Assembly: GCA_964369165.1 (NCBI GenBank)
Contig: CAYJFE010000138.1
Span: 1 to 6,381, forward strand
Reading direction: 5' to 3'
From: CAYJAZ01 sp964369165
GTDB taxonomy: Bacteria; Desulfobacterota; Desulfovibrionia; Desulfovibrionales; Desulfovibrionaceae
Length of the DNA stretch: 6,381 bases
Position 1 is the stretch's first letter. Each line of letters begins with the position of its first letter. The position numbers were made by a program, and so were the translations under genes. Shown one piece after another: positions 1 through 5,647 of this stretch. The notes beneath the pieces were generated by a model. That model was not told the origin of the DNA. It was given only the letters and a program-made list of their open reading frames with translations, and ran no database searches.

Positions 1-1019
1 GCGACAGCTTTAAAAAGATCTTCGGGGATAATATCACCGACTTCGACTTGTTTGTAAAGAGCTTGAGCAAGCGGTTTATTCTCTCTTATAGGCACATTAT
101 GTTCTGCCGCAATTTCCTTTATCCGCATAGCCACATGATCCGCACCTTTTGCCACAACCAAAGGCGCGTGCGATACCGTAGGATCATACATAAGCGCAAC
201 AGCAAAGTGTGTAGGGTTTGTCACCACAACGTCAGCTCTCGGCACGTCTTGAAACATACGCCTCTGCAAAACTTCCATCATTTTTTGCTTTTGCTTTTGC
301 TTGACCATAGGATCACCGTCTGCTTGACGTCTTTCGTCCTTCACTTCGTCTTTCGTCATCTTCAAATTTTCTTCGTACTCATGCCTTGTATACCAAAGAT
401 CAAAAATAGCAATGGCCACCATCGGAATGAGAGCGTAAACAATAAGCCAATAGCCATGGTAGAGCATATACGCGCCAATTCCAGCCGCATCCATATGGTA
501 AAGAGTGAGAAAATTAGGGTATTCGTCCATAATATACCAATAAGGTATAATACCAATAACGACTGCAAAACCCACACTTTTGCCTAAACGAACAAGGGTT
601 TGTGGCGACAAAAAAAGATTTTTTAAGCCATTAAATATATTAAAATTTTGCCATTTGATTTTAAAAACTTTTGTCGTCCAAAGTTTTCCTACTTGTAAGC
701 GCAACACAATATAAGAAGCAAAGAAAAGTACCAAAGCTATAGGCAAAACCAAGATTGCCATCTCATAAGCCAGCAATTGAATCATCATATAAGCTTCTGC
801 TTCGTCAACAACGCGAAATATTCCTTCAGTAAAGAAATAAGCAAAGATAGCGTGAAATCTATCAATAATAATATGGATATAGAAATAAAGCACGCAAACA
901 CCCATAAAGAGCGAAAGAGTTTTAGTTATCTCCTGCGCTTTTGGAACATTACCCTCGCCTCGCGCCTTATTTCGCCGCTTAGGGGTTGCGCTCTCGGTTC
1001 TGCTTGGGTCTTTTGCCAT
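1..1019 (-). CDS. flhB: Flagellar export switch protein FlhB, partial (C-terminus beyond the left edge)
   Basis: Integral-membrane subunit of the flagellar type III export gate that switches substrate from rod/hook to filament. The minus-strand frame is open from an ATG at 1017-1019 to the window edge, giving 339 residues; full FlhB is usually about 350-380. The N-terminus is hydrophilic and basic (MAKDPSRTESATPKRRNKAR), as is typical. Four hydrophobic stretches lie at about residues 35-52, 85-107, 145-164 and 184-206. They are followed by a charged linker rich in Lys and Gln (about 211-255) and the cytoplasmic domain. The self-cleavage motif Asn268-Pro269-Thr270-His271 is intact, so the normal autocleavage between Asn and Pro is expected. 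The start is supported by AGGA seven bases upstream (1027-1030). It lies 22 bases after fliR, the usual partner, so the two are almost certainly co-transcribed. Because the frame has no stop in the window it is easy to miss. Confidence 0.96.
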   Translation of the reverse strand, partial: MAKDPSRTESATPKRRNKARGEGNVPKAQEITKTLSLFMGVCVLYFYIHIIIDRFHAIFAYFFTEGIFRVVDEAEAYMMIQLLAYEMAILVLPIALVLFFASYIVLRLQVGKLWTTKVFKIKWQNFNIFNGLKNLFLSPQTLVRLGKSVGFAVVIGIIPYWYIMDEYPNFLTLYHMDAAGIGAYMLYHGYWLIVYALIPMVAIAIFDLWYTRHEYEENLKMTKDEVKDERRQADGDPMVKQKQKQKMMEVLQRRMFQDVPRADVVVTNPTHFAVALMYDPTVSHAPLVVAKGADHVAMRIKEIAAEHNVPIRENKPLAQALYKQVEVGDIIPEDLFKAV

Positions 1020-1041
1020 ATTCTTTTCCTAATAAGAAAGT

Positions 1042-1860
1042 CTAATTATTTATTTGTATCACATTTTCAGGCTGAAACATGGGCGACATCGAACGAATAA
1101 GGTTTAAAAACATATCGTCTAAACCTTTAATATAAGTGAAAATTTCTGTTTCAAAAAGCTGAAAAAGCATGGCCACAAAGAAAAAGCCTATCATAATTTT
1201 TAATGGAAAGCCCATTTCCATAATATTCATCTGCGGCGAAACCTTGCTCATAAGACCAAGACCAACTTCCACCAAGAATAAAGCCACCAGCACAGGCGCA
1301 ATAATCTTAATAGCAAAAGTGAAAACCATTTTTGAAAGCGTAAGCATTTGCGCAAGAATCGGCCCATCAAGCACAATTCCGCCTGGTGGGATATATTTAT
1401 AAGTAGCAACAAAGGCTTTTAGCATATACAAATGCCCGTCTAAAGCAAGAAAAAGAAGTGTGGCAACCATATTAAAAAAGAAAGCAATAACACCCACTTG
1501 CCCTCCACCAGAGGGGTCTGCAAAGTTGATCATACTAAAGCCCATCTGCATGGCTATAAGCTCACCACCAGCTTGAATGCCTGCAAAAAAGAAGCGCACA
1601 GCAAGGCCAAGCGTGATGCCAAGCACAAGCTCGCCAAGCATTATAAGACCTATGGCAAAAGGGTGTGGCGGCAAAGTTGCGCCTATAACATTCACTTGTG
1701 GCCAAACAGCCGCTGTAAACACTAGCACAAAGCCTGCCTTCCACTGATTTGGTGTATTGTCAACACCAAAAACAGGCAACATAAAGATCACCAAGGAGGC
1801 TCGCATAAGCGTCAACAAAAAAGAATATATTGTTGTCAGTTCAAATGTAAATAGATCCAT
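1042..1860 (-). CDS. fliR: Flagellar export gate protein FliR
   Basis: Core membrane component of the flagellar type III secretion export gate; with FliP and FliQ it forms the helical channel and it contacts FlhB. The 272-residue product is close to the usual 255-270. It is very hydrophobic, with segments at about 10-30, 43-60, 68-92, 122-140, 178-202 and 218-236. Family hallmarks are visible: GELVLGITLGLAVRF (76-90), the MQMGFSMINFADP stretch (104-116), the VEVGLGLMSKVSPQMNI stretch (197-213) and GFPLKI (217-222). The ATG at 1858-1860 is preceded by AAAGG six bases upstream, a good ribosome site. It follows trmL by 27 bases and precedes flhB by 22 bases on the same strand, so it is the middle gene of a three-gene unit. 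The type III secretion homologue (SctT family) is the alternative, but pairing with this FlhB and absence of virulence genes favour flagellar. Confidence 0.96.
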   Translation of the reverse strand: MDLFTFELTTIYSFLLTLMRASLVIFMLPVFGVDNTPNQWKAGFVLVFTAAVWPQVNVIGATLPPHPFAIGLIMLGELVLGITLGLAVRFFFAGIQAGGELIAMQMGFSMINFADPSGGGQVGVIAFFFNMVATLLFLALDGHLYMLKAFVATYKYIPPGGIVLDGPILAQMLTLSKMVFTFAIKIIAPVLVALFLVEVGLGLMSKVSPQMNIMEMGFPLKIMIGFFFVAMLFQLFETEIFTYIKGLDDMFLNLIRSMSPMFQPENVIQINN

Positions 1861-1887
1861 GGTATACCTTTTAAGAGAGAACGTTCG

Positions 1888-2346
1888 CTACAACCAGTCT
1901 TCGAGCATTCCTACTGAATTCATGGCGAAAAAAGCAATAATGCCAGCCGAAGTAGAAAGGTTTAGTGAACGTATGGAGTTTTTTGTCGGAATGCGTATTC
2001 TATTGCTAAAGCGAGAAAGCACATCAGCCGGCAAACCTCTTGTTTCAGGACCAAATAAAAGGGCGTCGTCTTTGGTGAATTGAAAGTGTTGCAAGGGCAT
2101 TCCTTGACGGGCAGAAGTGCAGACGATTCTCTTTTCAGGATAAGCCTCAAGATATGCATCAAGGCTCTTCCATGTTTTTAACTCAACATGAGCCCAATAG
2201 TCAAGCCCTGCCCTTTTCAAATATTTGTCATCAAGACTAAAGGCAAGCGGCTCTATTAAATGTAATGCAAGACCTGTGCCAGCGCACATACGTGCAATAT
2301 TGCCTGTATTTGGCGGAATTTCAGGTTCAAAAAGAACTATATGCAT
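1888..2346 (-). CDS. trmL: tRNA (cytidine/uridine-2'-O)-methyltransferase TrmL (SPOUT family)
   Basis: SAM-dependent methyltransferase of the SPOUT/TrmH class. The characterised E. coli TrmL methylates the ribose of wobble base 34 in two tRNA-Leu species. With the start chosen here the protein is 152 residues, the normal size for this single-domain, knotted, dimeric family. The three SPOUT motifs are present: EPEIPPNTGNIAR (7-19), LLFGPETRGLP (96-106) and RIPTKNSIRSLNLSTSAG (118-135, at the SAM-binding knot). The reading frame is open further upstream to a GTG at 2374-2376, but that adds ten non-family residues and has no ribosome site. The ATG at 2344-2346 has AGG seven bases upstream and begins at the usual MxIVLxEPEIP. 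It is first in a tight unit with fliR and flhB, while the tRNA-Pro gene upstream is cut off by a terminator. A role on tRNA-Leu is by family inference. Confidence 0.9.
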   Translation of the reverse strand: MHIVLFEPEIPPNTGNIARMCAGTGLALHLIEPLAFSLDDKYLKRAGLDYWAHVELKTWKSLDAYLEAYPEKRIVCTSARQGMPLQHFQFTKDDALLFGPETRGLPADVLSRFSNRIRIPTKNSIRSLNLSTSAGIIAFFAMNSVGMLEDWL

Positions 2347-2367
2347 ATTATAACCTACTAAATTGAA

Positions 2368-2396
2368 ATCTGACACAGATATAATTGAAAAGTCAA
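2368..2396 (-). promoter_or_regulatory. Candidate promoter for trmL-fliR-flhB
   Basis: Reading the minus strand, TTGACT (2391-2396, five of six to the -35 consensus) is followed after 17 bases by TCAGAT (2368-2373, only three of six to the -10 consensus). It lies between the tRNA-Pro terminator and trmL, which is where a promoter for the operon has to be if the terminator works. I saw no convincing sigma54 (GG-N10-GC) or sigma28 element. A perfect TATAAT also occurs at 2347-2352 but it touches the start codon. Confidence 0.3.
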
Positions 2397-2412
2397 TTTT
2401 GCCTATCTATAC

Positions 2413-2447
2413 AAAAAAAGCCCTCACTTATTGCTAAATGAGGGCTT
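2413..2447 (-). terminator. Intrinsic terminator of tRNA-Pro
   Basis: A 13-base-pair stem (arms 2418-2430 and 2435-2447, one G-T wobble) closes a four-base loop that reads GCAA on the minus strand, a GNRA-type tetraloop. The stem is followed on the minus strand by a run of T (2419 down to 2413). It starts 10 bases after the encoded CCA of the tRNA and so ends that transcript before trmL. On the plus strand no T run follows, so it is directional. Confidence 0.9.
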
Positions 2448-2457
2448 GTATTTCTAA

Positions 2458-2534
<77 letters not shown>

Positions 2535-2589
2535 AGTATAATCAAGAACTTTCACATCTCGTAAAAGCTTTGAATTTGTGTAGAAAAGA

Positions 2590-2618
2590 TATGTAGCTCA
2601 TTCAAAAGAAAATGTAAA
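2590..2618 (-). promoter_or_regulatory. Candidate promoter for tRNA-Pro
   Basis: On the minus strand TTTACA (2613-2618, five of six to consensus) is spaced 17 bases from TACATA (2590-2595, three of six). This would give a leader of about 50 bases before the tRNA. A weaker alternative, TTGAAT with TACACA 17 bases later, overlaps it. The rest of the 2535-2692 spacer is AT-rich and holds no other gene that I can see. Confidence 0.33.
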
Positions 2619-2692
2619 GCTTTTTTTTGCAAAAATTTAATTTTTGTTTAGTCCGAAAAAAAAACTAGCTACAAAGGACAAGAATTTCTAAA

Positions 2693-2968
2693 CTATTTAC
2701 CTTTTGCAGCACGTTTAGAAGCTTTAAGTGGGTTAACTTTCGCAGCAGCTTTTGCAGTCACTTTAACGTGTGTAGCAAAGTTGCAACGGCTGTCAGTCCA
2801 TTTGCGTGCAGGGTTAGGATATGCTTGGCAGAATTGTTCTTCTTCAAACAATCTGATGCGTTCGCAACCTTCGCATTTATCAATAACCGGTTTGAGGCTT
2901 ACACCATTCAAAACTACACCAGCATCTGTTTTTACAGCATTAAGTAATTGTTTATCTGTATTAGACAT
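2693..2968 (-). CDS. PxxKW-type small cysteine-rich protein, function unknown
   Basis: A 91-residue basic protein. Its core KPVIDKCEGCERI (26-38), a third Cys at 47, the segment NPARKW (52-57) and a fourth Cys at 62 in SRCNFATHV match what I know as the PxxKW family of small cysteine-rich proteins in Desulfovibrio and relatives. CxxC (32, 35) plus Cys47 and Cys62 could form one zinc or iron site; this is inference. The C-terminal third (about 69-91) is rich in Lys and Ala and ends VNPLKASKRAAKGK, likely disordered and perhaps nucleic-acid binding. The ATG has a strong GGAGGA ribosome site (2973-2978) at good spacing and a near-consensus promoter upstream, so it is probably well expressed. It is monocistronic, divergent from the DVU0298-like gene. 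The biochemical role is not known to me. Confidence 0.85.
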   Translation of the reverse strand: MSNTDKQLLNAVKTDAGVVLNGVSLKPVIDKCEGCERIRLFEEEQFCQAYPNPARKWTDSRCNFATHVKVTAKAAAKVNPLKASKRAAKGK

Positions 2969-3018
2969 GAAATCCTCCGCGCCTTTTATGGCTATTTCAT
3001 TCGTATTTGAACTGCAAT

Positions 3019-3046
3019 TTTTTACCTATTTTTATACACTTGTCAA
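3019..3046 (-). promoter_or_regulatory. Promoter of the PxxKW gene
   Basis: On the minus strand a perfect TTGACA (3041-3046) is followed after 16 bases by TAAAAA (3019-3024), giving a leader of roughly 45 bases that carries the strong GGAGGA ribosome site. The -10 box is imperfect (four of six) and the spacing is one base short, but the -35 is exact and no better candidate exists in the spacer. Confidence 0.55.
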
Positions 3047-3132
3047 GCGTTAAATAGCAGTATTATTAATTTTTTTTATAATTCTTTGATTTAATTATAA
3101 TTAGCTCTGTATTCTTCAAGAATAGAAGCTAT

Positions 3133-3162
3133 TTGACATTTTAGAAATAAGCACCATATTAA
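3133..3162 (+). promoter_or_regulatory. Promoter of the DVU0298-like gene
   Basis: A perfect TTGACA (3133-3138) is followed after 18 bases by TATTAA (3157-3162, four of six). The expected start near 3169 gives a leader of about 35 bases before the ATG at 3204. It diverges from the PxxKW promoter, with about 85 AT-rich bases between the two -35 boxes. Confidence 0.55.
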
Positions 3163-3203
3163 TAGGATAAGGCTTAATATTCTACAAAAACCAAGAGGTT
3201 TGT

Positions 3204-3773
3204 ATGCCACATTTTAGAAAAATCAAAGAAGAAGTAAGAAAATATATAGCTCATGAAGATTTTAACCTAGAAACTTTACCGCAAATTATAAAAGAACTAA
3301 GCTATGAACAATGGATAAGCCCTTTATTTGCCTGCCTGCTCTATGCAGAGCCTCAAAATTCTCGTGCAGCAAAAATGCTTGGCTATGCCATAAAGCATAT
3401 AGCTGAAAAAAACATGGAGCAAGCACGCATCATTATTAGGCGCATGATTTGGCAAATGAATGAAGAGTCTGGCAATATAGGCTGGGGCATTCCCTATGCC
3501 TTTGCTGAGGCTCTTGCCCAATCAGAAGCTTTAGCAAAAGAATATTATAAAATACCTATTACCTATGTATGGGATATTGATGCTGACAGCAATTATTGCG
3601 ATCATGCGCCTTTAAGAATACAATGCTTTGAGGCTGTCGAGATTTTGCTTGATACCTATCCAAAGTATCGCGATTATGCAAAAAAAGCCCTACTCTCTTC
3701 AAAAAACGATAGTGATCCTGCTTGCAAAGAAAAAGCCGTATCGCTGATTAAGAAATACGGCTTTAATGAATAA
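3204..3773 (+). CDS. DVU0298-like helical-repeat protein, function unknown
   Basis: A 189-residue soluble protein, mostly predicted helix by eye, with no signal peptide or membrane segment. Residues 79-97 read RRMIWQMNEESGNIGWGIP. This matches a signature I associate with the DVU0298 family of Desulfovibrio, whose members look like HEAT-type helical repeats. The segment before it (about 36-78: SPLFACLLYAEP..., RAAKMLGYAIKHIAE...) and the C-terminal part (about 136-186) each look like pairs of amphipathic helices, as in HEAT repeats. The family has no known reaction; helical repeats usually serve protein-protein contacts, so a scaffold or assembly role is inference. The ATG has AGAGG five bases upstream (3194-3198). 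It converges on the hydrolase/DsrE operon, with only 12 bases between the two stop codons. Confidence 0.82.
   Translation: MPHFRKIKEEVRKYIAHEDFNLETLPQIIKELSYEQWISPLFACLLYAEPQNSRAAKMLGYAIKHIAEKNMEQARIIIRRMIWQMNEESGNIGWGIPYAFAEALAQSEALAKEYYKIPITYVWDIDADSNYCDHAPLRIQCFEAVEILLDTYPKYRDYAKKALLSSKNDSDPACKEKAVSLIKKYGFNE
3730..3764 (-). terminator. Intrinsic terminator of the MBL-dsrE operon, inside the opposing gene
   Basis: A perfect 10-base-pair inverted repeat (arms 3732-3741 and 3755-3764, 13-base loop, GCCG-rich core) is followed on the minus strand by TTTTT-C-TTT (3734 down to 3726). It lies about 22 bases past the dsrE stop codon. The whole structure sits within the last 15 codons of the plus-strand DVU0298-like gene. 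On the plus strand only TTT follows, so it is weak in that direction. Confidence 0.72.
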
Positions 3774-3785
3774 AGTAAGAATATC

Positions 3786-4136
3786 TTAAATTGTCATAAA
3801 TGCTTTGTCGGGATTATTTTCTTTCAAAACTTCCGTCAAAGGCTGTCCCATATATTCAATTTCAATGCCTTCAATCTTTTGCAAATCTTCCACTTTGCCT
3901 AATTTCTCAGCGCAGGAAAGACAAGCTTGGCATTTTCCACCAGCTTTTTGAAATTCTTGCACCAATTCTTGCATTTTCTCACTTTCTGTGAGCAATTTGA
4001 CTGTTGCGCCCCATACAATAATGCGCACTTCTTCCCACCAGCCAAATTTCAAGCTATTTGTGGCATACATGAAAAGCATAAGCTCAGCCGTGATAGGATT
4101 ATCGTTCACCCATAGTATAGTTAATGATTTTGCCAT
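3786..4136 (-). CDS. DsrE/DsrF-like small sulfur-relay-type protein
   Basis: A 116-residue cytoplasmic protein with the layout of the DsrE/DsrF/TusD superfamily. The first strand is SLTILWVNDNP (4-14), a helix follows, then the strand VRIIVWGATVKLL (37-49), a helix EKMQELVQEFQKAG (53-66), a Cys-bearing turn and C-terminal IEIEYMGQPLTEVLKE (91-106). The turn holds Cys69, Cys72 and Cys75 as CQACLSCAEKLG. In this superfamily a Cys at about this point carries persulfide or takes part in sulfur transfer in DsrEFH and TusBCD. Many stand-alone members are uncharacterised, so the reaction here is not certain. The ATG has AGGA six bases upstream. It lies 18 bases after the metallo-hydrolase gene and ends at the terminator at 3730-3764, so it is the second and last gene of a two-gene operon. 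Confidence 0.78.
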   Translation of the reverse strand: MAKSLTILWVNDNPITAELMLFMYATNSLKFGWWEEVRIIVWGATVKLLTESEKMQELVQEFQKAGGKCQACLSCAEKLGKVEDLQKIEGIEIEYMGQPLTEVLKENNPDKAFMTI

Positions 4137-4154
4137 GATATTTCCTTATACTTT

Positions 4155-5438
4155 CTATGCGCGAAGTTCTTCAACTTGCGTATACATATAGTTGCGGCCA
4201 GTCGCTGTGATTTGCTGTTCAGCCAAAATTTCAATCGCATCAGCCTTTACCGATTTTGCATCAAGGCCAAGTGTGAGGCAATAATCAGCCAATTGTGCTG
4301 CCCATTTTGCATCATTATCAGCCAAAGCTTTTTTTGCTCTTTCTAATAGAGCTTCTTTTCCGCCAGCCATTTCAGCCATGCGCTCTGCTTCTTCAAGCAA
4401 GGTTAAAGGCATAAGATTTGTGGAATTACCGTCAAACCAACCAAGATGTCCCGTGAATATATTCTTTGCAGACCAAGCAACATTGCCATAAAATTCAGTA
4501 AGATAATCAAGTTCAGCTAAATGCGGAGGAAGTACAACATATTCGCCAATTTCACGCAATGTAAGGCCTTTGTTCATTCCTTCTATGCTTTTATCATATA
4601 CAAATTTGATTGCATCACGGAAATTTTTCATAAATTCTGCGCCCTCTTCACGGCTAAGCACAGGAAGAGTATGCCCTAAAACTATAGCTTTTGGATTGAG
4701 AGTCATCATATTTTCAATGGAATTAATCCAAACGCGCACATCACGATAGCCCGTTCCCCTTACTGCATAAAGATTTGGGAAAGAACGATACATATTATCG
4801 CCACAAAAAAGCACTTCCTTGTCTTTATACCAGACAAAAAGCTGATCAGCTGTTTCACCAGGTGCGGCATGAAGTTCAAGTTCGATGGAGTCAATCTTCA
4901 AAACTACTTTATCTTCTGAAAAAGTATGCGTAGGCGCAACTGCCTTTGCGTGGGCGTTAAAGCCACCACTTTTAGGAAAACGAATTGGCGCAATGCCATT
5001 ATTTATTCTTTTTTCTACTGGAAGTTTAAATCCGCCCTGCCTTGCACCACGCATAGCAAAAATTGGTCCAAGCATGGCAAATTGTTTATTTTCTGCATTG
5101 AAATTATCTCTTGCCCAAATCTGAACTTTGCCATCTTCATTATTGCCACTTTCTAAAAATGCAGGTGTTCCCATTGTGTGATCAGGGTGTCCATGCGTAT
5201 AAACTATAGCGGCAACAGGCTTTTGCGTGATTTTTCTAAATTCATCAAATGCCATCTTGCAATCGTCAACATCAAAGCCTGCGTCTACAATAACTATTGC
5301 ATTTTCGCCTTCAATCATGCTTATTGTTGAAACCGAATGATTCACGGAAGTATAGACATTGTCAGCTATCTTAACAATTCTTGCTGTTAAATCTTCGCCT
5401 CTTTTTATTAATAATTGTGTCGCTTTTGACTGTGCCAT
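4155..5438 (-). CDS. Metallo-beta-lactamase-fold hydrolase, alkylsulfatase (SdsA1/BDS1)-like, lacking the SCP2 domain
   Basis: A 427-residue protein. The N-terminal MBL fold has the metal motif THGHPDH at 81-87 (His82, His84, Asp86, His87), an acidic ligand candidate in APGETADQ (Glu195), Asp214 in CGDN and His256 in LGHTLPV. The order and the segment NLYAVRGTGYRD (222-233) match the alkylsulfatase branch (SdsA1, BDS1, YjcS), which hydrolyses sulfate esters of alkyl chains with two zinc ions. After it comes the alkylsulfatase dimerisation domain (about 270-427) with GWFDGN (333-338), the AERMAEMAGG helix and ITATGRNYMYTQVEEL. Full alkylsulfatases are about 630-660 residues and end in an SCP2-like domain that helps bind the alkyl chain. 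That domain is absent here and the stop is clean. There is no signal peptide, so it should be cytoplasmic. AAGGAGT lies seven bases before the ATG. It is first of an operon with the DsrE-like gene. Substrate unknown. Confidence 0.85.
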   Translation of the reverse strand: MAQSKATQLLIKRGEDLTARIVKIADNVYTSVNHSVSTISMIEGENAIVIVDAGFDVDDCKMAFDEFRKITQKPVAAIVYTHGHPDHTMGTPAFLESGNNEDGKVQIWARDNFNAENKQFAMLGPIFAMRGARQGGFKLPVEKRINNGIAPIRFPKSGGFNAHAKAVAPTHTFSEDKVVLKIDSIELELHAAPGETADQLFVWYKDKEVLFCGDNMYRSFPNLYAVRGTGYRDVRVWINSIENMMTLNPKAIVLGHTLPVLSREEGAEFMKNFRDAIKFVYDKSIEGMNKGLTLREIGEYVVLPPHLAELDYLTEFYGNVAWSAKNIFTGHLGWFDGNSTNLMPLTLLEEAERMAEMAGGKEALLERAKKALADNDAKWAAQLADYCLTLGLDAKSVKADAIEILAEQQITATGRNYMYTQVEELRA

Positions 5439-5504
5439 TTTTTTTACTCCTTATATCTAGACTCTGTACAAGCCTGTTTAATAATTTACTCATTGCATAA
5501 AATA

Positions 5505-5533
5505 AATATAGTTCGATATCAAACCATTGTCAA
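5505..5533 (-). promoter_or_regulatory. Promoter of the MBL-dsrE operon
   Basis: Reading the minus strand, a perfect TTGACA (5528-5533) is followed at the ideal 17 bases by TATATT (5505-5510, five of six). It is the best promoter in the window. The expected start near 5498 leaves a leader of about 60 bases up to the AAGGAGT ribosome site and ATG at 5438. Confidence 0.75.
5511..5524. promoter_or_regulatory. Candidate operator in the promoter spacer
   Basis: GTTCGATATCAAAC is a 14-base inverted repeat with a single mismatched pair, centred on GATATC. It lies wholly between the -35 and -10 boxes of the MBL-dsrE promoter. A repressor dimer bound there would block polymerase. The cognate regulator is not in the window, so this is inference from symmetry and position only. 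Confidence 0.35.
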
Positions 5534-5647
5534 GTTATAAATTTCTTATTTCCAAATTTTCTTAGCTTGCAATCTCAAGGCTTTTGATATAAATTAACTT
5601 TTCATGCAAAATTTTCAATTATAAATTTTTTATATTAAGGACTTGAT

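Noticed and set aside
48..587. Plus-strand open frame of 179 codons
   Set aside because: It lies antisense to flhB, whose minus-strand frame has clear family motifs (NPTH at residues 268-271). The plus-strand translation is rich in His, Arg and Cys with no recognisable domain.
1757..2083. Plus-strand open frame crossing the trmL-fliR junction
   Set aside because: It is antisense to two well-supported genes and has no ribosome site or recognisable protein pattern.
2385..2400. Small inverted repeat AATTGA/TCAATT followed by TTTT, as a plus-strand terminator
   Set aside because: Only six weak pairs and no plus-strand gene upstream that would need it; it overlaps the candidate -35 of trmL.
2535..2545. 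TATACT beside the tRNA-Pro 5' end as its -10 box
   Set aside because: Transcription would begin inside the tRNA, and no -35 lies at the right distance.
2624..2645. AT-rich inverted repeat around gcaaaaatttaatttttg
   Set aside because: All but the end pair are A-T, it has almost no loop, and such palindromes are expected by chance in this composition.
2656..2664. Run of nine A (T on the minus strand) after the PxxKW stop codon, considered as its terminator
   Set aside because: No stable stem of reasonable length sits directly upstream on the minus strand; only the short palindrome TAGCTA was found.
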